Source of the DNA: Chlorokybus atmophyticus
Lineage: Eukaryota > Streptophyta > Chlorokybophyceae > Chlorokybales > Chlorokybaceae
Reading direction: 5' to 3'
Length of the DNA stretch: 44,070 nt
Assembly: GCA_009103225.1 (NCBI GenBank)
Contig: RHPI01002076.1
Coordinates: 52,891-96,960 of the forward strand
A model generated the notes under the pieces. The model was given only the letters and a program-made list of their open reading frames with translations, had not been told where the DNA came from and did not search any database. The position numbers were made by a program, and so were the translations under genes. Each line of letters starts with the position of its first letter. The first letter of the stretch is position 1. Of the stretch, positions 1-10,100 are shown in pieces.

Positions 1-372
1 GGGGGGGGGGGGAGGTAGGTATCCTTCATGGCAACTTGCACAATGCACGGAAGCTTGTGGTTCGGCTGGGTGCGGGCGAGGAGCTGGCCATACAATATGT
101 GCCAGAGGTACATTGCGCCATTGCTGTCGCCAGCAATTACGCGGTCCTTGTGTCCGCTCATGACAAAGTTGGTATAACAGTCATTTCCCGACAATACTTG
201 CAGCTCGTGTACTGACACCACTCTCTACATCCCAAACGGTGAGGCTCACGTCAGGAGCGCTGGTTGCAGGCAGCTCCTGTAGCAAAACCAGTTGCCCCTC
301 GTGCGAATACGCACCCAACACCCGATGGCTCTTCTGGTCTGAGGGGCAGATGACAATGTCATGCAAACCGTT
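1..372 (-). CDS. WD40-repeat protein, C-terminal fragment (frame-disrupted)
   Basis: On the minus strand two adjacent stretches read like WD40 blades. The first (about 372-183) holds DIVICPSDQKSHRVLGAYS and then LTVWDVESG, a typical strand ending in a WD-like dipeptide. The second (about 190-20) holds MSGHKDRVIAGDSNGAMYLW, which has the GH and the W of a blade. The two lie in different frames, with the switch near 183-190 where the first frame meets a TGA. A short intron, a one-base indel or decay could explain this. The gene runs into the poly-G at the window edge, so its end is missing. WD40 proteins are scaffolds; nothing here shows which one this is. NACHT-WD proteins are one guess from the style of the second blade. 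Upstream exons could lie in 400-1,400 but are not proven. Confidence 0.5.
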
Positions 373-768
373 ACAAGAGTGAGCACACAAGCAATGTGTA
401 TGCGTGCAGTGCAATGCACCTTTCTTTTCAGTCCACCATTCTGCAGTTGCGAAGCGGCCTTGCCGCCAGCTGCAGTGCGCACATGCCGTCCTGGCGTATG
501 CATGCGTCCACGTCTCGGTGCTGCTGCTGCTGCTGCTGGCTTGATGCTTTCCGGGCACAATGCCCTCCCCTTCACATAGCTCACGCGACAGAGTTTCCGA
601 GCGCGCAGCATCCCGCCATGATCTGCATGCAAGCAAGATGCGCTGGTCACTGTTCAATAATACTCAAGTATGTGTATCTACCGTGCAAAGCGGTTGCGCA
701 TTGACACGGTCCTTGCTGGTCGCATGCATACATGGCACCAGTTAAGTGTGCCTAGCAAAAGGCCTGTC

Positions 769-807
769 ACATGTATGCGGCCAGTAAGTTACTGGCCGCA
801 TACATGT
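769..807. repeat. Perfect 39-bp palindrome (19-bp arms, 1-nt centre)
   Basis: The arms 769-787 and 789-807 are exact reverse complements around a single G. The core reads GCGGCCAGTAA then TTACTGGCCGC. Just downstream is an 11-bp tandem repeat (818-855). It lies in a stretch without a recognised gene. Confidence 0.9.
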
Positions 808-817
808 CGGATTGCAA

Positions 818-855
818 CTGCCTAGGACCTGCCTAGGGTCTGCCTAGGATCTGCT
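818..855. repeat. 11-bp tandem repeat, about 3.4 copies
   Basis: Units CTGCCTAGGAC (818-828), CTGCCTAGGGT (829-839) and CTGCCTAGGAT (840-850) are followed by a partial copy CTGCT. Each contains the palindrome CCTAGG. It starts ten bases after the 39-bp palindrome. Confidence 0.9.
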
Positions 856-1740
856 TAAATGCTGCAGAACTTACCACTGGCTTGCAAGCACTGAGACTGC
901 GAAGATGGATCACAGCATGCAAACCCATTGACTCTTTCTCACAGCTAAAGATAAGGGCAAGGAAAACCAGCAGCCTGTGCTTGTGGCATAGTTCAACACA
1001 GTACATGACGACAAACAGTTGGGCATGCACACAGCAACCAAGCAGCCGAGCGTCTTGATGCGAATTCACAAACACGTGCCACAGTCAGCCTCAACGGCAC
1101 ACAGCGGCGGCAACGCCAGCAGTCTTAACCCCAGCAAGGACGAATGCGTGCACCAGACCAAGCTCGGGCAGCGCCGCCCACCTTGTCGCCGTGGCTGTGT
1201 CGCGGCTGCGCGGTGAGGGTGCAAGCCGCTTTCTGCGGCTGAAGCATCCACCGTTCTTGCCTCGCTTACCACCGCAACTGGCAACAACCTGCCTGCGCAG
1301 AGTCTTGGGTGGATTGCTGCTGCTGCTACTTGTGCTCGGTACCTGCTGAACCATCGCTGCTGCTTTCTTCTTAATGGCCGCGTGCTTGCTCCTCTGTCAA
1401 GGCCACTCCATGGCAATGCTGTCGTTCTCAGAAGGCTTGCACGCTGCTTGTCAGGCCCTTGCTTGCTTCACATGACCACAACGACACCAACGCAGCTGAG
1501 GCACATGCATGCAATGCAGTAAGACATGCTGGGCGGGCGCGAGGCAAGCACCTAAACTTACTGCAGCAGCGATAGCGGAGCACCCGAGGCGATAACGCAG
1601 CGCCGACGACAGCTGGCGGCCGACACCTTCAGTAAGAAAGGCGGTGCAATGTAAGCCTCAGGTGTCAAGCCTCTCAGAGTGATTGTCCATCGATTTGTGC
1701 GCCGGCAGACAGGCAGGCTAGAACTTACTGTGTTTCTCAG
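856..1740. other. No confident gene; possible basic exon at about 1,090-1,380 (minus)
   Basis: On the minus strand about 1,380-1,125 is open and rich in Ser, Lys and Arg, ending near a possible donor at about 1,128. It could be an upstream exon of the WD40 gene, but no domain is visible. From 1,420 to 1,740 I see nothing coding. Confidence 0.25.
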
Positions 1741-1744
1741 TTCG

Positions 1745-3550
1745 CCGCCGTGATGTGACTGACGTCAGTACCTGCCTGAGTTGACGATTTGCTGCTTGCG
1801 GGAGCAGCTGGAGCCCATCCAACAAGTTGTGTAGTTATGCAGCATTGCAGGCTCATCTGTAGCAATTTCATGGTTGCATGTGTGGTTTGCATGCCAGATA
1901 TGGTAGGCAAGGCAAGTAAGGCGACCTTCACTCGATCAAGTTGATGGTGCGCTCACTTTGCTGTTGCTGTCGGGAGAGACGAAGCTTTGCGCCGTCGATC
2001 CACCACCGGGTAGGAGACCCATCTGAACATGGAGAAGCCAAGTTGCCGGTGCGGGAGCCACACCTGACTTTGGTGCCAGTGTCTGAGTCTTCAGCACCTG
2101 CCTGCTTTGGTGCGTCAGCGCCCGCCTTGTGCCCATGGAAAATCTTAGACCAAAACATCAACTCCATGATGCGCCTGCATTCAAAGCTTACTAACATGCA
2201 GGACGAATCCTCACCAAGCCAGACTTCAATCGTTAGCTCAAGCACCTGCCTTGACACTCTACTGTCGTTTGCAAACACTTCGTGTGCCTGCTGGCAGGAT
2301 GAAGTGGCTGACCTGCTGGAGTTGGCCAGAAATTCAGTTGTGACAATATCAAAAACATTTGTATGGTCGCTGTGAGGGTTTTGCCACTGAGCCAACGCCA
2401 ACTTCTCTGCTGCCATGCGTGGCGAGGACGACTGTGCTGGCGGACATACACAACCTGCAGAGCCTTCGTCAGCACAACATCTCTAGGCTGAATGCCTGGG
2501 AGTTTGAATGGGTCGTGTAAGGAACTCCTGCGGGACTGCTGCACGGATACGGTGCTCGAGGTCATGTGTCATCATCTTGGCAAAGAGCGGGATGGAGCGA
2601 GCACACTGGATCCTTTCCGGTTCGGTCAGTACTAAAGCCATGGTGTCAGCTTGTCAAACACTCAAGTTGTTGGAGTATACAACCACAAGCAGACTGAACT
2701 CGAACGTGTTGCGGTCATCTGGCACGTGTGGCAGATGTATGTGCCTGTTGCATGCTCGCCCTCGAGTTGCTACTGTTGCAAGCATGTGATCATCTGCAAA
2801 CAATTCATCTTTGCATGTAACCACCAATCATGCATCTCGTCGCCGCCACGACCGCCAACCACTGAGGCGTACGCGGTGCTGGCTTCAGCATGAGCGTGCT
2901 GGGCGTCATCGTGATGATGAGGGCAGCGTGCGCACGGCGAGATGACAAAAGCGGGGTGACGCTGAGGGTAGTGTGAGGTGTGTAAAGTTCTGGGGGGATG
3001 TGTACGCGTCCTGTGGGATATGTGTGATGTGTGGTGTAAGACGTGTGTTGTGTCACAACCACCAACACTGCAATCAGCAGCCTGATGAGCTTGCAGCCCC
3101 ACCTCCGCTCTGTACTGGCTGGCTGCCATCAAGTTGACAACGGGCAGCGACACAGGCAAGCTGTTGCCTGTCTGTTAGTTTGCAGTACGCTGGGATTCAT
3201 TGTGATCCTGATTTGTAGGTGGAGGGGGTGGGGGTGGGGGTGGGGGAGCAGACTGTGCATGGGTCGCATGTGAGAGTGCGCGCACATGCAAGTATGGAAT
3301 GCAATGTTGTTTGTCAAAGCTTGCGTCCTGTGTAGTGCTGTTGCGTGCGTGCAATGTGTATGTGCGTATGCGCGTGTGCTCCCGCACGCATGTGTTTGTG
3401 TCCTTCACAGGCACAGGCACGATTAATAAAAACAACAGCAAGTTCAGCCAAACTTGTGCAGGCGCCTGAGTGCACGGTGCACGTGAGAACTACAGAAGCA
3501 CTGTCATGCATGCGCATCTGTAAATCCTTGCCGACTTTCGTGAATTAAGA
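1745..3550. repeat. Segmental duplication, copy A (partner about 27,085-29,100)
   Basis: Same-strand, colinear similarity to about 27,085-29,100. Anchors are GTGATGTGACTGACGTCAGTA (1,750) against GTGATGTGACCAACGTCAGTA (27,090); the BTB exon; GTTGCGGTCATCTGGCACGT (2,708) against GTTGCAGTCATCTGGCACGT (28,329); ATCAGCAGCCTGATGAG (3,072) against ACCAGCAGCCTGCTGAG (28,582); and GCATGCGCATCTGTA (3,508) against GCATGCGCATATGTA (29,062). Substitutions and indels are frequent, so the event is old. Confidence 0.78.
2285..2625 (+). pseudogene. BTB/BACK-family gene relic
   Basis: This is a broken copy of the BTB/BACK exon found intact at 27,289-27,665. In order it keeps DEVADLLELARN (2,300-2,335), then in other frames TVLADIHNLQSLRQHNISRL (about 2,430-2,490) and CKELLRDCCTDTVLEVMCHH (about 2,514-2,573). 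The intact copy reads NEAADLLELARNYEV, AVLADTHSLPSLRKHVISRL and KELLRDCCADTVLDVMCHH at the matching points. The first frame stops soon after 2,370, and at least two frame changes and an in-frame TAA separate the blocks, so no full product is possible. The surrounding DNA is duplicated too, which points to copying of a genomic segment, not of an mRNA. BTB/BACK proteins usually act as CUL3 ubiquitin-ligase adaptors; this copy should have no such role. Confidence 0.72.
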
Positions 3551-5000
3551 ACCAGCTCATTTAGAGCATCAGTCGCAATGTTCAAGTGAGCAGAAGCGGG
3601 TGCACATGTCATCTGACAGTGTTTGCGTCAGACAGATACCCGTCTACTCACGCAACAACACACGCACGCAACAACACAGCAGCTCGCATCATGTCACGCC
3701 TCTTCCTTGCAACACTTTGCCTCCTGCTGCTCACACCCGGCGCCGAGCAGGTGTGACCAGTCTGCGACGGGTACAATATGGGTACAATATTCATGACTAG
3801 CGTTAAGGTGCTGACTTGTTGCTTTGATTTGTTTATGGACAAAAGAGGTCTGGACCGCTCTGATGCTGACTCATGCTTGTTAATGTACTCAGGATCGTGC
3901 TCGGGAGACTCTCATATACGCGGTGCGTGACTATCTCGAGAGCACAAGCCCCATCAAAGGCTCAAGTGCAACCTCTGGTGCTGAGAGGAGTACAATGACA
4001 TTGCGGCTTGAACAAGATTTTTGCTCAGGTTGGGGATGATGACCACATTGTGGTTTCCCCGTCTTGCTGCTTGTCTCTGTCCGAGGGAACGGTTGTATCA
4101 GGCACTTGAAATTGTCCGGTTGTCCTGGTAAAGCTGGGTCACTTATGCGTGTGCGGCATATAGACAAGAGCAGAGCACGACGTGCCGTGCATTACAATAC
4201 AGACACTTTGCTGAAATGTAGTATACTGCAGGTGTGTGACGAGCAGTATGAAGAGACGTCGATGTCTCTTTGTCATAACATCTGCTATGCAGTACCTTGC
4301 GTCCCAATCCTAAGCGTGCACATGCCCCGCGTGCCGCCCGCAGGGGCGGGGGGTAGGAAGGGAGGCGTTTCCAATCGGTCTGTGCTGCAATTGGTTACGA
4401 ATCAAGCACCTACAAACAACATAATAATGGCATTACCTTCTTCAGTCATGCGTGCAGCAATTGTCGCACATATGTGTGCCTCCTCTCAGCACAACACGCA
4501 CGTGCGCACGCACGCACGCACGCCACCACAGCGGAAACAGCTCCATGCGTTTCTGTCTTTATGGCTGGCCACGTGCATGATGCTATACTGCTGCCCATAA
4601 GCTGCGTGGCGCTGGGAATGGCAGACAGCATGACGAAGTCGTGGTGATGAGGTGAGTACCACAGGTGTTCATAAATCTCTGCAACTATTGTGCGAGGACA
4701 GTCACCCGAGCCGCGATCCAACAGCAGAAGGGCGTCGGCGTCACAGGAGGCTTTTACACACTATTTGTTTTCTTATGCATGCAGCTAGGTTATACATGAA
4801 TACCCTTTCCATACGCGCCATACACATGCAGCAGCAGAGGTGCGCTGCCGTCAGGATGCGTTCCGCCAAGCAACAGCAAGCCCATAAGTTGTATAACATC
4901 GTGTACAAGCAACAGTGTCACACGCACACGCACACGCACACGTATACGCACGCACAGACAGTGGCTCCGGTGTACTCACATACACACCAACCTGCGTTTC
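3551..5000. other. No confident gene
   Basis: Open stretches on the minus strand at 3,931-4,167 and 4,660-4,750 look mildly coding but match no family I know. The Gly-x-Ser-x-Gly motif and catalytic domain expected after the oligopeptidase-like exons at 5.0-6.6 kb were not found here. A CACG/CACA microsatellite occupies about 4,918-4,965. Confidence 0.4.
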
Positions 5001-5029
5001 CTCGTTACTGTTACTGGCATGCTGGTCCC

Positions 5030-6604
5030 GTCTCGCGCTAGTGCATGCATGCGCTCAGCCATATAATCCTTCGCATTGTGGCCGGGCACTTCCACATGTC
5101 CGACAGCTTTCAGTTTGCCGGCGCGCATGTCATAGTCGAAATACACTGTTGTCTGCATGAAACAGGAAGATTGAGTAATGTTGGCGAGTGGATTGAGGTA
5201 GCAGTGGTCGGTGAACCTACTGTTGGCGTGGATATGCTCAGACCCAAAGTCGCGGCGTTGAAGTTGGCGATGGCACAGAGCAGGCCTTGTGCGGTAAACT
5301 GATGTATGGAGTGCCGTCTCCACGCACGCACGCACGCACACACGCATACACTGCCACACGCACGCACAAGCACGCAGTCAAACACACACGCACGCATATG
5401 CATGCTCGCACGAGGAAGATATGTCTCCTTCACCCATACACGTACTCACAAGGAAACCTACCCTCTACGCCACACACCCCACCTACTTCACGGCCTCCTT
5501 TCTCCCTCACCCCCCACTTGGACGGGTGCTTGCTGATGTAGCAGGTCCGGCGCGACCTTCAAGGGGTAGGTCGCGCCGGACGCGTTGGTGAGGAGGTGAG
5601 TGAAGTCCATGTGCAAACGGCAATGGGAGTGACAGTACATGCATTAACAGTGCGTGTGCACACGAGCGCACGTACAAAGCAAAGCACGCACGCCAACGCA
5701 TGCGCCTTTGTGCATGCATGTGTATGTTGAAGTGTGCATGCATGTGATCCACATGGCGTGCACTTGTGCATGTGCTGGGGCGTCACACAATACGCGCTTG
5801 TACACCTGACACGAGATACAAATACCTGTACCAGCAGTGGTTTGGAGAAGGGTTGGCGGGCATCTCCAGCAGATGCACCTGCAGGTGCAGCACACAATCA
5901 GACACACAAACGCACAAACGTCAACTCACACTTCTCACCACCAGAACCCGACACTGCCAACCCACAATGGATCCCTCTCCCTGCCTCAGATGAGGTCTTC
6001 GAGTTAGTATTGAGTGTCATAATTGCTCAGTCCTTGCTCCTGCTCACGTCAAACCGCGCCAGATCGCGCTCGGTGAGAGGTATCAGGTCATCGTGTCGTG
6101 GACTTCCTGAGCTGGTGCATGTGTGAGTATGCATGTTGCGTTGCAGTGCTGGTCATGCGGGCGTTTGCATGCATGTGTACACGGACATACGCATATGCAT
6201 ATGTATGTTCACAATGCACATGTCTCGATGCGCAACTTGTGCGCATCCGATTCGGAAGTCCACAATTCTCGATGTGCAACTTGTGTATACGGGGAAACAC
6301 ACACGTGCACGCAGGCCCGCCCGCGCCCGCCCGCGCCCGCCCGCACATGTCCGCATATGCGTGTGTATGCGCTCGCACATTGCTGTACAGAGTTTATGCG
6401 AGCGCCAAGTCCTAGACATTGCATACCCATCCGTCGCGCCCGCACCCTCCACAGTCGGTTGAAGTCGTTATCCGGTTCAGCGTACAGCAGCGCAGCAGCT
6501 CCCTTACCGCTTGCATCATCACCAGCACTCCACTCAACGCCGACCACATTCGTTGCGAACCACGTTCTATACATCTGCCTGCGCACATGGGTTGAACCGA
6601 GCAC
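5030..6604 (-). pseudogene. Oligopeptidase-B-like (S9A prolyl oligopeptidase family), propeller fragments, disrupted
   Basis: Five minus-strand blocks match, in order, the beta-propeller part of oligopeptidase B, a serine peptidase that cuts after Arg/Lys. They are GVEWSAG with ALLYAEPDNDFNRLWR (6,570-6,430); LARFDVSRSKD, a TGA, then AIMTLNTNSKTSSE (about 6,060-5,975); VHLLEMPANPS and PFSKPLLVQ (5,893-5,838, two frames); FTHLLTNASGATYPLKVAP (about 5,605-5,545); and TTVYFDYDM followed by DYMAERMHALARDGTSMPV (about 5,155-5,010). The last resembles the segment just before the catalytic domain. The TGA sits where family members usually have Trp, and frame changes occur near 5,870 and 5,200. The first propeller blades and the catalytic Ser-Asp-His domain are not seen. 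Either a decayed gene or a low-quality assembly; the family call rests on the linear order of motifs. Confidence 0.6.
5545..5581. repeat. 13-bp perfect inverted repeat, 11-nt loop
   Basis: GTCCGGCGCGACC (5,545-5,557) pairs exactly with GGTCGCGCCGGAC (5,569-5,581) around an 11-nt loop. It lies inside the oligopeptidase-like exon, so it must be compatible with that coding sequence or be an intruder. Confidence 0.85.
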
Positions 6605-6748
6605 AACAATAAGTGGAACGTTGCGAACTTCACCCTCTCAGCAGAGAATGTGTGCATGCACATGCGCACATATGTCTGTGCGCGTCCCTCCTCAATCCCT
6701 TTATGCCCTCCGCACGTATTGGCTGCCAATCTGCTGAACAGCTCTCCT

Positions 6749-6934
<186 letters not shown>

Positions 6935-7189
6935 GCGCAAAGAACGTCCGCCACGGCATCATGGTTGCGTGCAATGCATGTGTGTGTTTGTGGTTGTGTT
7001 GTCATGGTCGTCGCAAGATAGCATCGGTTGAGCAGGTCAGTGCACAAGAAAGGAAGTTCGTCAGGAGGGCGTGTATGTATGTACATGCGTGTATCCGTTC
7101 ATATCCATATGCGTGTGCGTGTGCGCATGCACTTGTGCGTGTGTGCATTGTGTGCTCGTGTATGCAGCGGAAGGAGGGATGACCGGAAG

Positions 7190-10100
7190 AGGGTGGCGGG
7201 TGACGAGGTAGAGAGAGAAGGTGGGGGAGAGGTCCACGTTGCTGTCGCCCACCTGAAAGGCAGTGGGTGGGTGGAGGGGTGGAGGTGCGTGCGTCCACAT
7301 GTGTGCTCGTTCTCGAGGTCCACAATGTGATCACCCACCTGCACCACTGCAGGGCCGGCAAGCCCGTGAGCCAGCACCACCTCCTTTCTCAACAGTGGGT
7401 ACAACATCGGCTCTACACTATCCACCTCCGTCACCACAAGCGTTATGCCAAACCTCACCGCCCAGTTCCAGCAACGTGACAAAGCGCGGGTCGTGCGCCA
7501 CAATACTCTCCACCGCACGTCCCGGCACACTCTTGAGATAGTTCATCAACCATGCTGCGGCCTCCTCGGCGGGATCAATCAGCATCGGTACTGTGCACAT
7601 GTGTGCCAGCAGTGCATGTGAAACGGCTGCAGGGTTGTCCGCGGCCGTATGTGAGGCGGGGAGACCCGATGCACGCCACTTCAACAGTTTGGACTCGGAT
7701 GCGAGGAAGGAACTCAAGGAGAAGTTGAAGACACCCAACGCTGTTTGCCAAGCGCAGAGGGAGTCATGACGAGCTGACTCGGAGAGAGGGGACAAGTAGG
7801 CGATAAAACCGGCGGCAAGGAGGGAGGGGAGTGGGAGAGACTTAAGCTCTGCGCTCAGCGTGGGCACCTGCGCAGCCCAACGCTCTTGCCAGAAGATACA
7901 ACACCAAGACATAACCATCAGGTTGTGGAGTCAATGCAGAAGGCGCATGCACACGCACGTACGAGCACGCACGCCTGCATGCGCGCGCGTGCACCCACAC
8001 CCACACTCATACCCGCGTGTTCGACGCATAAGTGGAGTCAACACTGTTGCTTGTTCTCCTGCCAGTTTGGAAAGCAGGCTCTGTGCTGCTTCCAATTGCA
8101 GCGTGGCACTCGCCAGACTCAGCTTCAGCGCCTCGGCCTCATGCGTAAGCGATGCAAGATTATTCTTCAATTGTTGCACCTGCCATAACTACCACACACA
8201 CAATCAGAGTCAGCAGACAAAACCACACATGCGCGCGCGCGCACGCACACATTGTGCGCACGCGCTCGCGTGCATGCGTGTATGTGCTCGCGCACGCGTG
8301 CACACACACAGACTGCTGTGATTGTGTTGCATGGCTCATTATCTAAGGCCGAGATGTCTTTCTGTCACGCAGCTAGGCGGTCTTTTGAGGTGGCGAGTCT
8401 CTGCGTAGGTTTTCGGTAGTCCCCCTCGAGCGTCTACGGACGGAATCGTGGACCGTCGCGTGACGGACGCTCGTCTTGACCCAGGAAGCTAAAGGGGTGG
8501 CGGTCACGGTGATGCGGAAGATGGTTGCGGGGTCGAAGGAGGAGGCCTGGGAGGAGCGAGTGTGTGTGTGTCTGTCTGTGTGTATGGGAGGGGCGGGGGG
8601 GGGGGGCTGAGATGAGATGTGGGTGTGTAGATTACGACGAGGATGCAGAGAGCGGGAGAGAGCAAGAAGGAGGCGGAAGCACTCAGTAAACTGGTTGCAG
8701 ATATGTTGAGAGGTTCACTCTATGCATGCATGCGTGCATGCGTGCGTGCGCGCGTATGTGTGGGTCAATGCGTGCGCCCGTACAAGCGCACATCCGTGCG
8801 TGCGCATGCGTGCACTCGTGTATGTGTGACCTCGACACAGCGCATACATGCATGCGATTGCCATGCACTTCTACGCGCACGCGTGAGAATATACTCTTTA
8901 TACACACGCACACGATGCTCCACCAGCGTTGCACTCTACACACGAGTCACTTACNATACGGTGCTGTCTAAGCTCTGTATGGTTATTTGCCCATACGTTC
9001 AGTTCAATCCCTCTGCTCGTCTCATGATCTAGTTTTTCACGCTCTTTGCCCCAGGAATTTCTTCATGCTGCTCCGGCTTGTAGTTGCCCATCAGTCTCGC
9101 AGCAACCCCTCCAGCATGTCGCGGAGAAGACTCGAGCGAGGGTTGGACGGAATGGAGAGAGTCGTCATACGCTTTCAAGTCAGCTCTTCCTCTGCGAGTG
9201 TAAGTGACTCGTGTGTAGAGTGCAACGCTGGTGGAGCATCGTGTGCGTGTGTATAAAGAGTATATTCTCACGCGTGCGCGTAGAAGTGCATGGCAATCGC
9301 ATGCATGTATGCGCTGTGTCGAGGTCACACATACACGAGTGCACGCATGCGCACGCACGGATGTGCGCTTGTACGGGCGCACGCATTGACCCACACATAC
9401 GCGCGCACGCACGCATGCACGCATGCATGCATAGAGTGAACCTCTCAACATATCTGCAACCAGTTTACTGAGTGCTTCCGCCTCCTTCTTGCTCTCTCCC
9501 GCTCTCTGCATCCTCGTCGTAATCTACACACCCACATCTCATCTCAGCCCCCACCCACGCAAACCCCTGCGTATGTCATCTCTTATCATCACCATCTCCA
9601 GCGCCTCTTCCGCCTGACCCCCCTTCTCCCCCAGCGCCCTCCTCGGGCCCTCGACGGGGAGAAGATACACAACATAGGTAAATGCATTGCAGGATGTCTT
9701 ACTGCGTATGCGCTTGTAAGAGCGACCATGCGTGTGGGTGTGGGCGTGGGCGTGGGTGCATGTGACTGGGAGGACAGTTGGAACGTATCAATGCACACCG
9801 AGCAGGAGCTGAGGAAGGCCACAACTGTCTGTAGTTTGTAAGTGACGTATAGTACAGAGAGTGTCATGTGTACATGTGCTTTGTGGTTATGACACGCTTA
9901 TGTACACGCAAACTACAAGCCCACGGCTATCCTCCAGGGCTATCCTCCTCATCCTCCTCCATCTTCCCCCCCCCCCTCAACATCTCCCTCGTCACTCCCT
10001 CAACCCCACCCCATCCCACCCATCCATCCACTGCACCGAACATGCCTGGAGCAGCGCCGGGTTGGCTGACCTCAAGACGGGACGTGAATAGAGATAGAGT

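Noticed and set aside
5287-5541. His/Arg/Thr-rich plus-strand frames
   Set aside because: Translation of CACGCACA microsatellites; same pattern in all frames.
5960-6060. TGA in the oligopeptidase-like gene as selenocysteine
   Set aside because: The aligned position is normally Trp, not Cys, and neighbouring exons also have frameshifts.
8643-9032. Plus-strand open frame starting MQRAGESKKEAEAL
   Set aside because: It is the inverted duplicate of the dynein stalk exon; the minus-strand copy at 9,511 is the one in gene order.
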